64,000 nucleotides of DNA from assembly GCF_000622245.1 (NCBI RefSeq), contig NZ_JHXW01000011.1:1-64000 (forward strand), in the 5' to 3' direction. The position numbers and the translations under genes are program-made. Origin of the DNA: Fusobacterium perfoetens ATCC 29250. Lineage in GTDB: Bacteria; Fusobacteriota; Fusobacteriia; Fusobacteriales; Fusobacteriaceae. Under the pieces are notes generated by a model that saw only the letters and a list, made by a program, of their open reading frames with translations, was not told the DNA's origin and did not search any database. Positions 18,132 through 26,726 of the stretch are shown here, piece after piece; within the stretch, counting starts at the first letter, position 1, and each line of letters begins with the position of its first letter.

Positions 18132-18146
18132 AATTATAAAAATAAT

Positions 18147-18184
18147 TAATGGGAGTTGTTATGATATTTATAACAACTCCTAAT
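18147..18184 (+). terminator. Stem-loop after symporter copy 2
   Basis: GGAGTTGTTAT and ATAACAACTCC pair around GATATTT, with flanking AT pairs (AATTA/TAATT) that lengthen the stem. The T run after it is weak, so some readthrough into the regulator gene is likely. Confidence 0.6.
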
Positions 18185-18221
18185 TTATATAAAAATTAAT
18201 TTAGAGAGAGGAAATAGCAAA

Positions 18222-20129
18222 ATGTCTCAAAAAATAATAACAATTATAGCTAGAAATATAAAAATAATTGATTCAATGATAAAAGATTTAAAATTAGTTT
18301 TTGGAGAAACAATTTTATATAATTATATCACTTATAGTATGTTAGAAGACAATATTGAAATAAAAGGAGATTTGATTTTAGTTTCTCATCATAATGAAAC
18401 AGAGAAGATAAAGCATCATTTAAAAAAAGATATAAAAATATTAATCTTTCAAAGAACATTTTGGGAAGAAGATATAAAAATTCTTTTAAAATTACCAAAA
18501 GGAACAAAAGCTCTAGTTGTTAATGATAGTGTAATGAATACTATTCAATCTACTAACTCTTTAAATAACTTAAACCTTTCAAATGTAACTTTTATTCCCT
18601 ATTTAAAAGATAAAGAAATAGATGAAAGTATCAGTGTAGCAATAACTCCAGATGAAGAAAAATATGTACCTGATTGGATTAATAAGGTTATAAATATAGG
18701 TAATAGACATCTAGATATTATTACTTTTTTAGATATTATTCACTATTTAAAAATTTATGATGATAAGATACTAGATAATTTATTAAATTATTGTAGTAGA
18801 ACAATTAATGACTTTATGGGAATAAAATCACAATATCGTAAAACAACTATTGAAAATTTACAACTAAAATATTTATTGAAAAATATTAATCAAGGAATTT
18901 TAGTGATTGATTCAAAAAATACAATAATTTTGAGTAATGATTATATACAAAAATTAATAAACTTATATATTGAAGATGGAAAAACAAAAATGGAAGAAAT
19001 TTTTGATAAAAATATATTTGAGTTATTAAAAAATATGAATAAAAGCATAGAAAGTGTAACACTAGATACTAGAGAAATAATAGTTAAACATGAAAAAGAA
19101 GATTATTACGGAGAAGAGAGAGATGTATTTTATTTTAATGATGTAACATATTTACATTTATTAGAAAATACAATAAAGGAAAAAGTAATAAATAAAGGTT
19201 ATATAGCTAATAAAAGCTTTGAAGATATAATATATAAATCAGAAAAAATGAAAGAATGTATAGAAAAATTAAAAATTTTTGCAAAATCAGATAAAACTAT
19301 TTTGATTGAAGGGCAAAGTGGAACTGGAAAAGAAATTTTAGCTCAATCTATACATAACTATTCTATAAGAAAAATATATCCGTTTATAGCTATAAACTGT
19401 GCTGCTTTACCAGAAAGTTTATTAGAAAGTGAGTTATTTGGATATGAAAAAGGAGCTTTTACAGGAGCTAGCCATAATGGAAAGTTAGGATTATTTGAGC
19501 AAGCGAATAATGGGACAATTTTTTTAGATGAAATAGGGGATATGCCTTTGAGCTTACAAGCTAAGTTATTAAGAGTTTTACAGGAAAAACAAGTGATGAG
19601 ATTAGGAAGTAGTAAGGTAATATCTATCAATGTTAGAATTATAGCAGCAACAAACCAAGACTTGAAAACTAAAATTTCAGAAGGAAAATTTAGAGAAGAT
19701 TTATATTATAGATTGAATGTTTTACCTTCAAAAATTCCAATTTTATCAGATAGAAAAGAGGATATTCTTCCAATTTTCTACCATTTTACAAAATTAAAAA
19801 AAGTATCTAATGATATAGAAAAAAAATTATTGAATTATTCTTGGCCTGGAAATGTTAGAGAGCTTCAAAATGTAGCAGAATATTATTTAATAATGAAAGA
19901 TACAGCACATCCTTTACCAGAATTTATGAATTTTTTAAATTCGGAGGATGTAATAAAAGAGAAAGTTTTAAAAATAATTAGCTTATCTGAAGGAATAGGT
20001 AGAGAAAAATTGTATGAAAAATTATCTGGAGAAATTAGTGAATATAAATTAAGAAAGATTATAGAAAAACTGAAAAAAGAAGGAAAAATAAAAGTATTAA
20101 AAGGACGAAAAGGTATAGTATTAAATTAA
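18222..20129 (+). CDS. Sigma-54-dependent transcriptional activator, second copy
   Basis: This 635-residue enhancer-binding protein is homologous to the one at 11405. Its N-terminal sensory region (1-200) shares the motif ITPDE--YVP------NIGNRHLD with the first copy. A PAS-like region is near 210-315. The AAA+ domain carries Walker A GQSGTGKE (364-371), GAFTGA (411-416) and Walker B GTIFLDE (431-437). The C-terminus again lacks a Fis domain and resembles a winged helix ending in GRKGIVLN. The next downstream promoter, before the AbgT transporter, is of the sigma-54 type and is its likely target. Confidence 0.9.
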   Translation: MSQKIITIIARNIKIIDSMIKDLKLVFGETILYNYITYSMLEDNIEIKGDLILVSHHNETEKIKHHLKKDIKILIFQRTFWEEDIKILLKLPKGTKALVVNDSVMNTIQSTNSLNNLNLSNVTFIPYLKDKEIDESISVAITPDEEKYVPDWINKVINIGNRHLDIITFLDIIHYLKIYDDKILDNLLNYCSRTINDFMGIKSQYRKTTIENLQLKYLLKNINQGILVIDSKNTIILSNDYIQKLINLYIEDGKTKMEEIFDKNIFELLKNMNKSIESVTLDTREIIVKHEKEDYYGEERDVFYFNDVTYLHLLENTIKEKVINKGYIANKSFEDIIYKSEKMKECIEKLKIFAKSDKTILIEGQSGTGKEILAQSIHNYSIRKIYPFIAINCAALPESLLESELFGYEKGAFTGASHNGKLGLFEQANNGTIFLDEIGDMPLSLQAKLLRVLQEKQVMRLGSSKVISINVRIIAATNQDLKTKISEGKFREDLYYRLNVLPSKIPILSDRKEDILPIFYHFTKLKKVSNDIEKKLLNYSWPGNVRELQNVAEYYLIMKDTAHPLPEFMNFLNSEDVIKEKVLKIISLSEGIGREKLYEKLSGEISEYKLRKIIEKLKKEGKIKVLKGRKGIVLN

Positions 20130-20145
20130 AATGGATGAAATAATA

Positions 20146-20180
20146 AAAAACAGGGTGAAATTAATAGCTCTGTTTTTTTA
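20146..20180 (+). terminator. Rho-independent terminator after sigma-54 activator 2
   Basis: AAAAACAG and CTGTTTTTTT pair around a short loop, with the T run forming part of the stem. It separates the activator gene from the abgT promoter. Confidence 0.75.
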
Positions 20181-20218
20181 TTGGGGTGTTTTTTCAAGGT
20201 AAATACAAGGATTTATTT

Positions 20219-20235
20219 TGGCATGAAATTTGCTT
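20219..20235 (+). promoter_or_regulatory. Sigma-54 (-24/-12) promoter of the abgT operon
   Basis: TGGCATGAAATTTGCTT has GG (20220-20221) and GC (20232-20233) exactly 10 bases apart. It lies about 120 bases before the transporter gene and is nearly identical to the element at 13568. Confidence 0.85.
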
Positions 20236-20356
20236 TTTAATATTAAAAAATATTTAAACAGTAATAAAAATGTATATTTCTTTTTAATATTATTCAGAAA
20301 ATAAAAAAATAATATAATTTAAAATTTATAAATTTATTTTAAGGAGGAAAGTCTTT

Positions 20357-21925
20357 ATGAAGCAAAAAACAAAATACATGTCAGTTTTAGAAAAATTTAT
20401 GAAAATAGTAGAAGTTGGTGGAAATAAACTACCTCATCCACTAGTATTATTTACTTATTTAACAATTTTTATTTTAATTTTATCTTTTATTTTAGCTAAA
20501 TTAAATGTTTCTGTAACATATTTAACAACATCAAAAGAAGGTTTGAAAGAAGTTACAGTTAATGCTTATAATCTATTATCAAAAGAATTTTTTAGAACTT
20601 TTGTAAAAGATTTCGTAAATATATATATAGGATTCTTCCCTATTGGATTAGTTGTAGTTATGATGTTTGGAGTTTCTGTAGCTGAAAAATCTGGTTTAAT
20701 ATCAGCTTTAATGAAAAAATTAGTTTTTGGAGCTCCAGATTATTTAGTTACATTTATTGTAGCTATAGTAGGTATTTGTGCTAATCTAGCTTCTGATGCT
20801 GGTATAGTTTTTGCCCCAGCCATTGGAGGAGCTGTATTCTTTGCTTTAGGACGTCATCCTTTTGCTGGAATTATGGCTGGATATGTGGCTGCTTATGGAG
20901 GATTTTCAGCAAACCTATTAATAGCTGGTACAGACGCCCTTTTAGCTGGAATAACTCAATCTATAATTTCTGGATTTACTTCAGAACCAGTTAATATTCA
21001 TCCTTTAATGAACTGGTTTGTAATGGCTTCTTCAACAATAATGCTTGCTGCTGTAGTTACTATTGTAACAGAAAAAATAATAACACCTATTTTAGGAAAA
21101 TTTGACCCAGCTGATGAAACATTAAAAGTACCTTCAAAAGAGGAATTAACTTTAACTGAAACTGAAAATAAAGGATTAAAAGCTGTAGGAATTACAACTA
21201 TTATATTTATTTTAGGATTATTTATACTTTCTTATCCTAAAAATGCTTTCTTTAGAAATGCTTCAGGTAATTTATTACCTACTTCTCCTCTAACACAAGG
21301 ATTAATGTTTATAATATTTTTATATTTTATGTTAATTGGATATTTTTATGGTAAAGTAACAAAAACTATTACATCTGGAAAAGACATAGCTAAATTTATG
21401 CAAAGTGGATTAGAGGGAGTTTCTGGGTTCTTAATAGTATGTTTACCAGCTTCAATGTTTATACATTTCTTTACAAAAAGTAATATTTCTACTTTAATAG
21501 GAGTTGGTGGAGCTCATTTTGTAGAAAGAATGGATATTTCAGGAATTCCATTAGTAATAATGTTAATACTTTTGACAGCATTTATGAACCTATTTATAAG
21601 TAGTGGTAGTTCTAAATGGTTAATTATAGGTCCTATATTTGTTCCAATGTTTTATATGTTAGGTATTCATCCAGCAACTACTCAAATGGCTTATAGAATA
21701 GGAGATTCTACAACTAACATTATTTCTCCAGTTTCAGCTTATATTCCTGTTATTTTAGGTATGATGGAAAAATATAGAAGTAAAAATCAAGAGTTAGGAA
21801 TTGGAAGTGTTCTTTCTTTAACTATTCCTTATTCAGTAATATTATTAGTTATCTGGATAATATTCTTTACTATTTGGTTATTAATAGGATTACCTATGGG
21901 ACCAGGAACACCAGCATTTTTATAA
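20357..21925 (+). CDS. AbgT-family transporter (p-aminobenzoyl-glutamate type)
   Basis: This 522-residue inner-membrane transporter has about 11-13 hydrophobic helices. The start region VEVGGNKLPHPLVLF and the C-terminal GSSKWLIIGPIFVPMF and RIGDSTTNIISP motifs are those of AbgT. E. coli AbgT imports p-aminobenzoyl-glutamate, and some relatives export antimetabolites. GGAGG precedes the start. A sigma-54 promoter precedes the gene, and a gamma-glutamyl hydrolase-type gene follows after 99 bases, which suggests import and cleavage of a glutamyl conjugate. Confidence 0.88.
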   Translation: MKQKTKYMSVLEKFMKIVEVGGNKLPHPLVLFTYLTIFILILSFILAKLNVSVTYLTTSKEGLKEVTVNAYNLLSKEFFRTFVKDFVNIYIGFFPIGLVVVMMFGVSVAEKSGLISALMKKLVFGAPDYLVTFIVAIVGICANLASDAGIVFAPAIGGAVFFALGRHPFAGIMAGYVAAYGGFSANLLIAGTDALLAGITQSIISGFTSEPVNIHPLMNWFVMASSTIMLAAVVTIVTEKIITPILGKFDPADETLKVPSKEELTLTETENKGLKAVGITTIIFILGLFILSYPKNAFFRNASGNLLPTSPLTQGLMFIIFLYFMLIGYFYGKVTKTITSGKDIAKFMQSGLEGVSGFLIVCLPASMFIHFFTKSNISTLIGVGGAHFVERMDISGIPLVIMLILLTAFMNLFISSGSSKWLIIGPIFVPMFYMLGIHPATTQMAYRIGDSTTNIISPVSAYIPVILGMMEKYRSKNQELGIGSVLSLTIPYSVILLVIWIIFFTIWLLIGLPMGPGTPAFL

Positions 21926-22024
21926 AATATAAGCTAAAAACTTTTAACTTATATAAAAATATCATATAATAATTTAAAGAAATCAAATAAATTTAATAAA
22001 AAATATAAAGGAGTAAAATTTATT

Positions 22025-22747
22025 ATGAAAAAAAAAGTAATAGGAATTTCTTCAGACTTCTTTTTCATAGAGAATAAAGTTTCAGAAAGTTTTAGAAGAT
22101 TATTCATAAATGAAGATTATACAAAAGCCATTGAATTGGCAGGAGGAATCCCTTTAGTTATTCCTCTTTCAAATGATAAAGAATTACTAAAAGAAACTCT
22201 TAGCTTATGTGATGCTTTACTTTTAACAGGAGGAGCGGATATAGACCCTTTTCTTTATAATGAAGAGAGAACAAAAAATTTAGGAAATATTAAACCAGAA
22301 AGAGATTTTTATGAAAAAGAACTATATTCAATAGCAAAAGAGATGAAACTTCCAATTTTAGGAATATGTAGAGGAATGCAACTTATAAATGTTTTAGAGG
22401 GAGGGACTCTTTATCAAGATTTAGGATATAGAGAGTGTAAAGAAAATAATATCGAACATTTACAAAAAGATAATAAAAATTATCCTTGTCATTATGTTTC
22501 TATAGAAGAAAATTCTTATTTATTTGAAATATTTAACTCTAAAAAAATAGCTGTTAATTCTTATCATCATCAAGCTGTGAAAAAATTATCTTCTAAATTT
22601 ATTTTAACAGCTCAATCATCAGATGGAATAGTAGAAGGATTTGAAAATAAAGAAGAAAAAATAATGTGTGTTCAATGGCATCCTGAAAAAATGTTAGATG
22701 ATTGTAAAATGTTAGAAATTTTTAAATTTTTTATTTCAAGGATTTAA
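22025..22747 (+). CDS. Gamma-glutamyl hydrolase-type class I amidotransferase (peptidase C26)
   Basis: This 240-residue cytosolic hydrolase has the glutamine amidotransferase triad: Cys115 in GICRGMQL, His219 and Glu221 in WHPE. Related enzymes (PuuD, folylpolyglutamate hydrolase) cleave gamma-glutamyl bonds. No signal peptide is seen. It follows the AbgT transporter on the same strand and probably shares its sigma-54 promoter, so it may process the imported substrate; that is inference. A lipid-anchored paralogue lies at 47909. Confidence 0.85.
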   Translation: MKKKVIGISSDFFFIENKVSESFRRLFINEDYTKAIELAGGIPLVIPLSNDKELLKETLSLCDALLLTGGADIDPFLYNEERTKNLGNIKPERDFYEKELYSIAKEMKLPILGICRGMQLINVLEGGTLYQDLGYRECKENNIEHLQKDNKNYPCHYVSIEENSYLFEIFNSKKIAVNSYHHQAVKKLSSKFILTAQSSDGIVEGFENKEEKIMCVQWHPEKMLDDCKMLEIFKFFISRI

Positions 22748-22761
22748 TAAAAAAGTTTATA

Positions 22762-22796
22762 TAAAAGGGTTATTGTTTAACAATAACCCTTTTATT
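22762..22796. terminator. Bidirectional terminator between convergent genes
   Basis: AAAAGGGTTATTG and CAATAACCCTTTT pair around TTTAA. The A and T tracts on the two sides let it act in both directions between the hydrolase and the minus-strand secreted protein. Confidence 0.85.
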
Positions 22797-22801
22797 AATA
22801 T

Positions 22802-23395
22802 TTATTGTGGTAGTAACATTATATGAGTGGCATATGTATTTCCTGGAATAACAGTAGCATAAGGATAATACCAAGCTATAATTTTACTTCCTACTTTAAT
22901 ATCATTAATAGTTACAATATTTCTAGTTTTATATGGGAAAATCTTAGTCTCTTCATCAGTTTTAATATATAAATTACCATTATTTGTTAAAAGTTTTATT
23001 CCATCTTCTTCTTGAATAATATTTTCTATTATATGATATTGTCCACACATAGTATCTTGAGGAATATCTCTCATAATTACAAGAGCTGGACTTTGTGGTG
23101 GAAGAGAGGCAGTAGCTATATTTGAGTGAAATACATAAACTCTCTCATCAGTACCGAAATTATTAGTAGGAGCTGGGATTTTTCTTCCACTATCAATACA
23201 AATAGTTTCTTCTGAAAGGTGGAAAATATACTCTCCTTTATTTTCAGAATTTAATAATAAAGATTTTACTTTTCCATTATCATCATTTATCACTTTTTCA
23301 ATTTTTCCATAATAAAGAGAAAAATTATTATTTGCTAAAAGGATAGTTGATGAAAATATCAAAATAATAAACATAGTAAAAAATTTTTTTAACAT
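22802..23395 (-). CDS. Secreted protein of unknown function
   Basis: I do not recognise this 197-residue protein. Residues 1-21 form a signal peptide (KKFFTMF, a hydrophobic core, then LANN), so it should be periplasmic or exported. The mature part looks beta-rich. Two cysteines (in EETICIDSG and DTMCGQYH) could form a disulfide. GGAGG precedes the ATG by 8 bases and lies in the 3' arm of a stem-loop. It is downstream of the CoA-disulfide reductase gene on the same strand and may share its transcript. Confidence 0.65.
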   Translation of the reverse strand: MLKKFFTMFIILIFSSTILLANNNFSLYYGKIEKVINDDNGKVKSLLLNSENKGEYIFHLSEETICIDSGRKIPAPTNNFGTDERVYVFHSNIATASLPPQSPALVIMRDIPQDTMCGQYHIIENIIQEEDGIKLLTNNGNLYIKTDEETKIFPYKTRNIVTINDIKVGSKIIAWYYPYATVIPGNTYATHIMLLPQ

Positions 23396-23432
23396 AAAAA
23401 AACCTCCAAAATATAATTATATTTCGAAGGTT
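23394..23432 (-). promoter_or_regulatory. Terminator-like hairpin that contains the ribosome binding site of the secreted gene
   Basis: On the minus strand AACCTTCGAAATATAA and TTATATTTTGGAGGTT pair with two mismatches, and a run of seven T follows. The GGAGG of the secreted gene lies in the 3' arm. It could end the reductase transcript or mask translation of the next gene. Confidence 0.6.
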
Positions 23433-23455
23433 AGACATTTAAAATCTTATTTTAG

Positions 23456-25090
23456 TTATATTTTTAATTTACTTTTAAATCCTCCAGCAATATTTTTTAC
23501 TTTATAACCAAGAGAAGTTAAAAATCTATATGCTATATATCCTCTAAGCCCCACAGCACAGTAGGCCCAAATTTCTTTATCCTTAGGTAATTCATTATAT
23601 CTTTCTCTAAGTTGTCCAAGAGGAATATTTATAGAATGTTCAAACTGTCCAACAACAACTTCAAACTCCTCTCTTACATCAAGAATAATATTTTTATCTT
23701 TATCAAAATCTTTTAAATTTTCTACAAAAATTTGTTCTACCAAATTATCTTCAATATTTTCTCCAATAAATCCACTCATATTAACAGGAGATTTGGCTGA
23801 AGAATAAGGTGGAGCATAAGCTAAATCAAGTTCTGATAAATCTTCTATAGTACCTCTAAATTTTAAAACAGTGGCTATAACATCAATAAATTTATCTGCT
23901 CCTTTAACTCCAACAGCTTGAGCTCCTAAAACTTTTTTACTTTCTTTTTCATATAAAAGTTTTATACTTATAGGTGTAGCTCCAGGATAATAATTAGCAT
24001 GGTCATTAGGGTGAAGATACATTTTTTCATATTTTTTACCAAGGACTTTTATACTTCTCTCATTTAATCCTGTAGAAGCTCCTGTTAAAGAAAATACTTT
24101 TATAACAGAAGTTCCAAAACTTCCTTTATATGTTTTACCTTTTTCCATAATATTATCAGCTACTATTCTTCCTTGTCTATTGGCAGGACCAGCTAAAGCT
24201 ATAGATACATCTTGACCTGTTACAAAATGTTTTACCAAAATGGCATCTCCAAGAGCATAAATATCTTTTATATTAGTTTCAAGAGAATCGTTTACTAAAA
24301 TATGACCTCTCTCTCCTAGATTTATTCCTGAATTTTTTAAGAAATTTGTATCAGGAGTTACACCAATAGCTAGGATTACCATATCTCCCTCAACCTTATT
24401 TCCATTTTCAAGAGAAATTACTACTCTCTCATTTTTTTCTTCAAATTTTATTACTTTATTATTTGTTAATAAATTAACTCCATTACTCATAAGTTCAACT
24501 TCTAAAAGATTAGAAATTTCACTGTCAAAAGGAGCAAGGATACTAAGAGCAGCCTCGATAATAGTTGTATTAACCCCTTTTTCTTGTAAATTTTCAGCAG
24601 CCTCTATTCCAATAAAGCCACCACCAATTACAATGGCATCTTTAATAGGTTTTTCTTTTAATTTTTCCATAATTTTATCAAGGTCAGTTACATTTCTAAG
24701 AGTATAAATATTATTTCCATTAATTCCTTCAATAGGTGGAACTAAAGGCTTAGCTCCAGGAGCTAATACAAGATAATCAAAAGTTTCTGTATATTCTCCA
24801 ACATTATTTTTAATGACTACTTTTTTATTACTAGAATCAACAGATATTACTTCACTATTAATTCTTACATCTATATTAAATCTCTTTTTTAATTTTTCAG
24901 GAGTTTGAACTAATAAGCTTTCTCTATTTTCAATTACTCCACTGATGTGATAGGGTAATCCACAATTAGCAAAAGATACATGTTGCCCTTTTTCAAGTAA
25001 AATAATTTCTAAATTTTCATTTAATCTTCTAAGTCTAGTAGCAGTAGAAGCTCCTCCAGCTACTCCTCCAACAATTAAAACTTTTTTCAT
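23456..25090 (-). CDS. CoA-disulfide / NAD(P)H polysulfide reductase fused to rhodanese
   Basis: This 544-residue flavoprotein has an FAD-binding GGVAGGAS at 8-15, the active Cys43 in SFANCGLPYHISG, an NAD-binding GGGFIGIEAAENL near 157, and a C-terminal rhodanese domain (about 455-540) with Cys in YCAVGLRGY. Such fusions reduce CoA disulfides, polysulfides or elemental sulfur with NAD(P)H. That fits the sulfide-producing lyase and desulfidase genes nearby. GGAGG precedes the start. It is divergent from an HxlR regulator. Confidence 0.92.
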   Translation of the reverse strand: MKKVLIVGGVAGGASTATRLRRLNENLEIILLEKGQHVSFANCGLPYHISGVIENRESLLVQTPEKLKKRFNIDVRINSEVISVDSSNKKVVIKNNVGEYTETFDYLVLAPGAKPLVPPIEGINGNNIYTLRNVTDLDKIMEKLKEKPIKDAIVIGGGFIGIEAAENLQEKGVNTTIIEAALSILAPFDSEISNLLEVELMSNGVNLLTNNKVIKFEEKNERVVISLENGNKVEGDMVILAIGVTPDTNFLKNSGINLGERGHILVNDSLETNIKDIYALGDAILVKHFVTGQDVSIALAGPANRQGRIVADNIMEKGKTYKGSFGTSVIKVFSLTGASTGLNERSIKVLGKKYEKMYLHPNDHANYYPGATPISIKLLYEKESKKVLGAQAVGVKGADKFIDVIATVLKFRGTIEDLSELDLAYAPPYSSAKSPVNMSGFIGENIEDNLVEQIFVENLKDFDKDKNIILDVREEFEVVVGQFEHSINIPLGQLRERYNELPKDKEIWAYCAVGLRGYIAYRFLTSLGYKVKNIAGGFKSKLKI

Positions 25091-25124
25091 AATTACCTCC
25101 TTAAAATAATTATTTTATAATCTC

Positions 25125-25153
25125 ATTATAGATTAAATATCATTTTTAGTAAA
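25125..25153 (-). promoter_or_regulatory. Promoter of the CoA-disulfide reductase gene
   Basis: On the minus strand TTTACT (25148-25153) and a perfect TATAAT (25125-25130) are 17 bases apart. The divergent promoter at 25175-25203 uses an identical TTTACT. Confidence 0.7.
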
Positions 25154-25195
25154 GTACAGTCTTTTTTGTCCATATTTACTTTTTTGTCTGTAAGT
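25152..25195. promoter_or_regulatory. Candidate HxlR operator in the divergent promoter region
   Basis: Imperfect inverted arms AAGTACAGTC (25152-25161) and GTCTGTAAGT (25186-25195) overlap the -35 box of the reductase promoter and the spacer of the hxlR-type promoter. Seven of ten positions match. Assigning it to the HxlR protein is inference from position. Confidence 0.45.
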
Positions 25196-25203
25196 AATAA
25201 AAT
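25175..25203 (+). promoter_or_regulatory. Promoter of the HxlR-family gene
   Basis: TTTACT (25175-25180) and TAAAAT (25198-25203) are 17 bases apart, 27 bases before the start codon. Confidence 0.5.
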
Positions 25204-25229
25204 ATAGAAAATGCTAAGGAGGGGATAGT

Positions 25230-25604
25230 ATGGATTCTAATAAACAATATAACTGTTATTTTGAATTGACTCTTGATATAATGGGTGGAAAATGGAAACC
25301 AATAATTTTATATTATATAAATTCTAATGGAGTTGCAAGGCATAGTGATTTAAAAAGATTTATTCCAAGTATAAATGAAAGAATGTTAACAAGACAACTA
25401 AGAGAATTGGAAACTGACCTATTAATTAAAAGAAAAGTATATCCTGTTGTCCCACCAAAAGTAGAATATTCTCTTACAGAGTATGGAAAATCTTTAATTC
25501 CAATATTATCTTCATTAGTTCAGTGGGGAAAAGATTACGCTAATTCTAGAAATTTTACAAATTTTAAAATGGATATATCCAACAAAAATGAAGAATTAAA
25601 ATAG
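25230..25604 (+). CDS. HxlR-family winged-helix transcriptional regulator
   Basis: This 124-residue MarR-like DNA-binding protein has the HxlR core GGKWKPIILYYI, the recognition helix region RHSDLKRFIPSINERMLTRQL, and the wing VPPKVEYSLTEYG. A single cysteine near the N-terminus (NCYFEL) is at the place used for thiol sensing in YodB/HypR-type members. It is transcribed divergently from the CoA-disulfide/polysulfide reductase-rhodanese gene, so control of that gene by thiol or sulfur stress is likely; this is inference. AGGAGG lies 7 bases before ATG. Confidence 0.88.
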   Translation: MDSNKQYNCYFELTLDIMGGKWKPIILYYINSNGVARHSDLKRFIPSINERMLTRQLRELETDLLIKRKVYPVVPPKVEYSLTEYGKSLIPILSSLVQWGKDYANSRNFTNFKMDISNKNEELK

Positions 25605-25773
25605 AAAAGTACTAAAATAAAAAAACATGTGTGGTTAAAAATTGATATTTCATAAAGAAAAAATTAATAAAAAATGGTAAAAAATTTATTTTAGCTTGAT
25701 ATATAGATTCTTTTATGAGATAATGTCTTTAATAAAAAAGGATATTAAAAAAAATTTGGGAACAGTGGGGAAT

Positions 25774-26487
25774 ATGTACAAAAATTTTTCTAAAATATAT
25801 GATAAATTTATGGAAAATTGTAATTATGATGATTGGACACAATTTTTAAAAAATATAATTTCTGATTATAAATTACAAGATAAAAAAATATTAGATTTAG
25901 GTTGTGGTACTGGAGAAATTCTTTTGAGGTTGGAAGAATATAATTGTAGTGGATTAGATTTATCTTCCGAGATGTTAAAAAAAGCAAATATTAAATTGAA
26001 AGGAAAGAATATACCACTTTTCTTAGGAGATATGCGAGAATTTAATACAGGAGAAAAGTATGGTATTATTTTTTCTTTTTTTGATACTTTAAATCATTTA
26101 ACTTCTAATGAGGATTTACTAGATACTTTTAATAGTGTAAAAAACTCTTTAGAAGATGGTGGAATTTATATATTTGATGTTGTAGATAGAGAGTTTATGG
26201 ATAAGATGTTTCCTAATGGTGTTTTTGCTGATGTTAGAAAAGATTTTTCTATGATATGGGAGCATGAAGTTGAAGAAGAATCAGGATTAGATATAATTGA
26301 AGCTACATATTTTATAAAAAATAAAAATAAAACTTATGATAGATTTGCTGAAGTTTATGAGAAAAAAATATTTACAAAAGAAGAAATAGAATCTGCTTGT
26401 AATTTAAGTGGATTATCTGTCGAAAAAATTATTGTAGATGAAAATTTAGCTGGAAAAAGATATTTTTATATTTTAAAAAATAATTAA
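25774..26487 (+). CDS. Class I SAM-dependent methyltransferase
   Basis: This 237-residue methyltransferase has the SAM-binding motif I LDLGCGTGEIL near residue 44, the acidic end of beta 2 in GLDLS, and motif FSFFDTLNHL. The substrate is unknown. I choose ATG 25774, preceded by GTGGGG, because the conserved start MYKNFSKIYDKFM begins there; an in-frame ATG at 25696 has no clear ribosome binding site. It stands directly before the ATP synthase operon (20-base gap to atpZ). Confidence 0.85.
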   Translation: MYKNFSKIYDKFMENCNYDDWTQFLKNIISDYKLQDKKILDLGCGTGEILLRLEEYNCSGLDLSSEMLKKANIKLKGKNIPLFLGDMREFNTGEKYGIIFSFFDTLNHLTSNEDLLDTFNSVKNSLEDGGIYIFDVVDREFMDKMFPNGVFADVRKDFSMIWEHEVEEESGLDIIEATYFIKNKNKTYDRFAEVYEKKIFTKEEIESACNLSGLSVEKIIVDENLAGKRYFYILKNN

Positions 26488-26507
26488 AATAGTTTTGAAG
26501 AGGAAAA

Positions 26508-26717
26508 ATGTTAAAGTTTAATAAAGATTTTTTTAGATATTTTGCCTTATTAGGGACATTAGGATTCGTTATAATTGGGAATATTTTAGTTTCTTTAAGC
26601 ATATATTTTCTTATACAAAAATTTTTCTTTGAAAGCCATTTACTATTTATAATATTTTTACTTTTAGGAGTAGTAAGTGGGTTTTATAGTGTATATAAAC
26701 AAATAATGAAAAAGTAG
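26508..26717 (+). CDS. atpZ: AtpZ/AtpI-type small membrane protein
   Basis: This 69-residue protein has two hydrophobic helices (about 15-35 and 42-60) and a basic end. Small AtpZ-type proteins head F-ATPase operons and are linked to c-ring assembly or Mg2+ transport. The sequence itself is poorly conserved; position and topology carry the call. GAGG precedes ATG, and it is 9 bases before the subunit I gene. Confidence 0.7.
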   Translation: MLKFNKDFFRYFALLGTLGFVIIGNILVSLSIYFLIQKFFFESHLLFIIFLLLGVVSGFYSVYKQIMKK

Positions 26718-26726
26718 AGAGGCATT

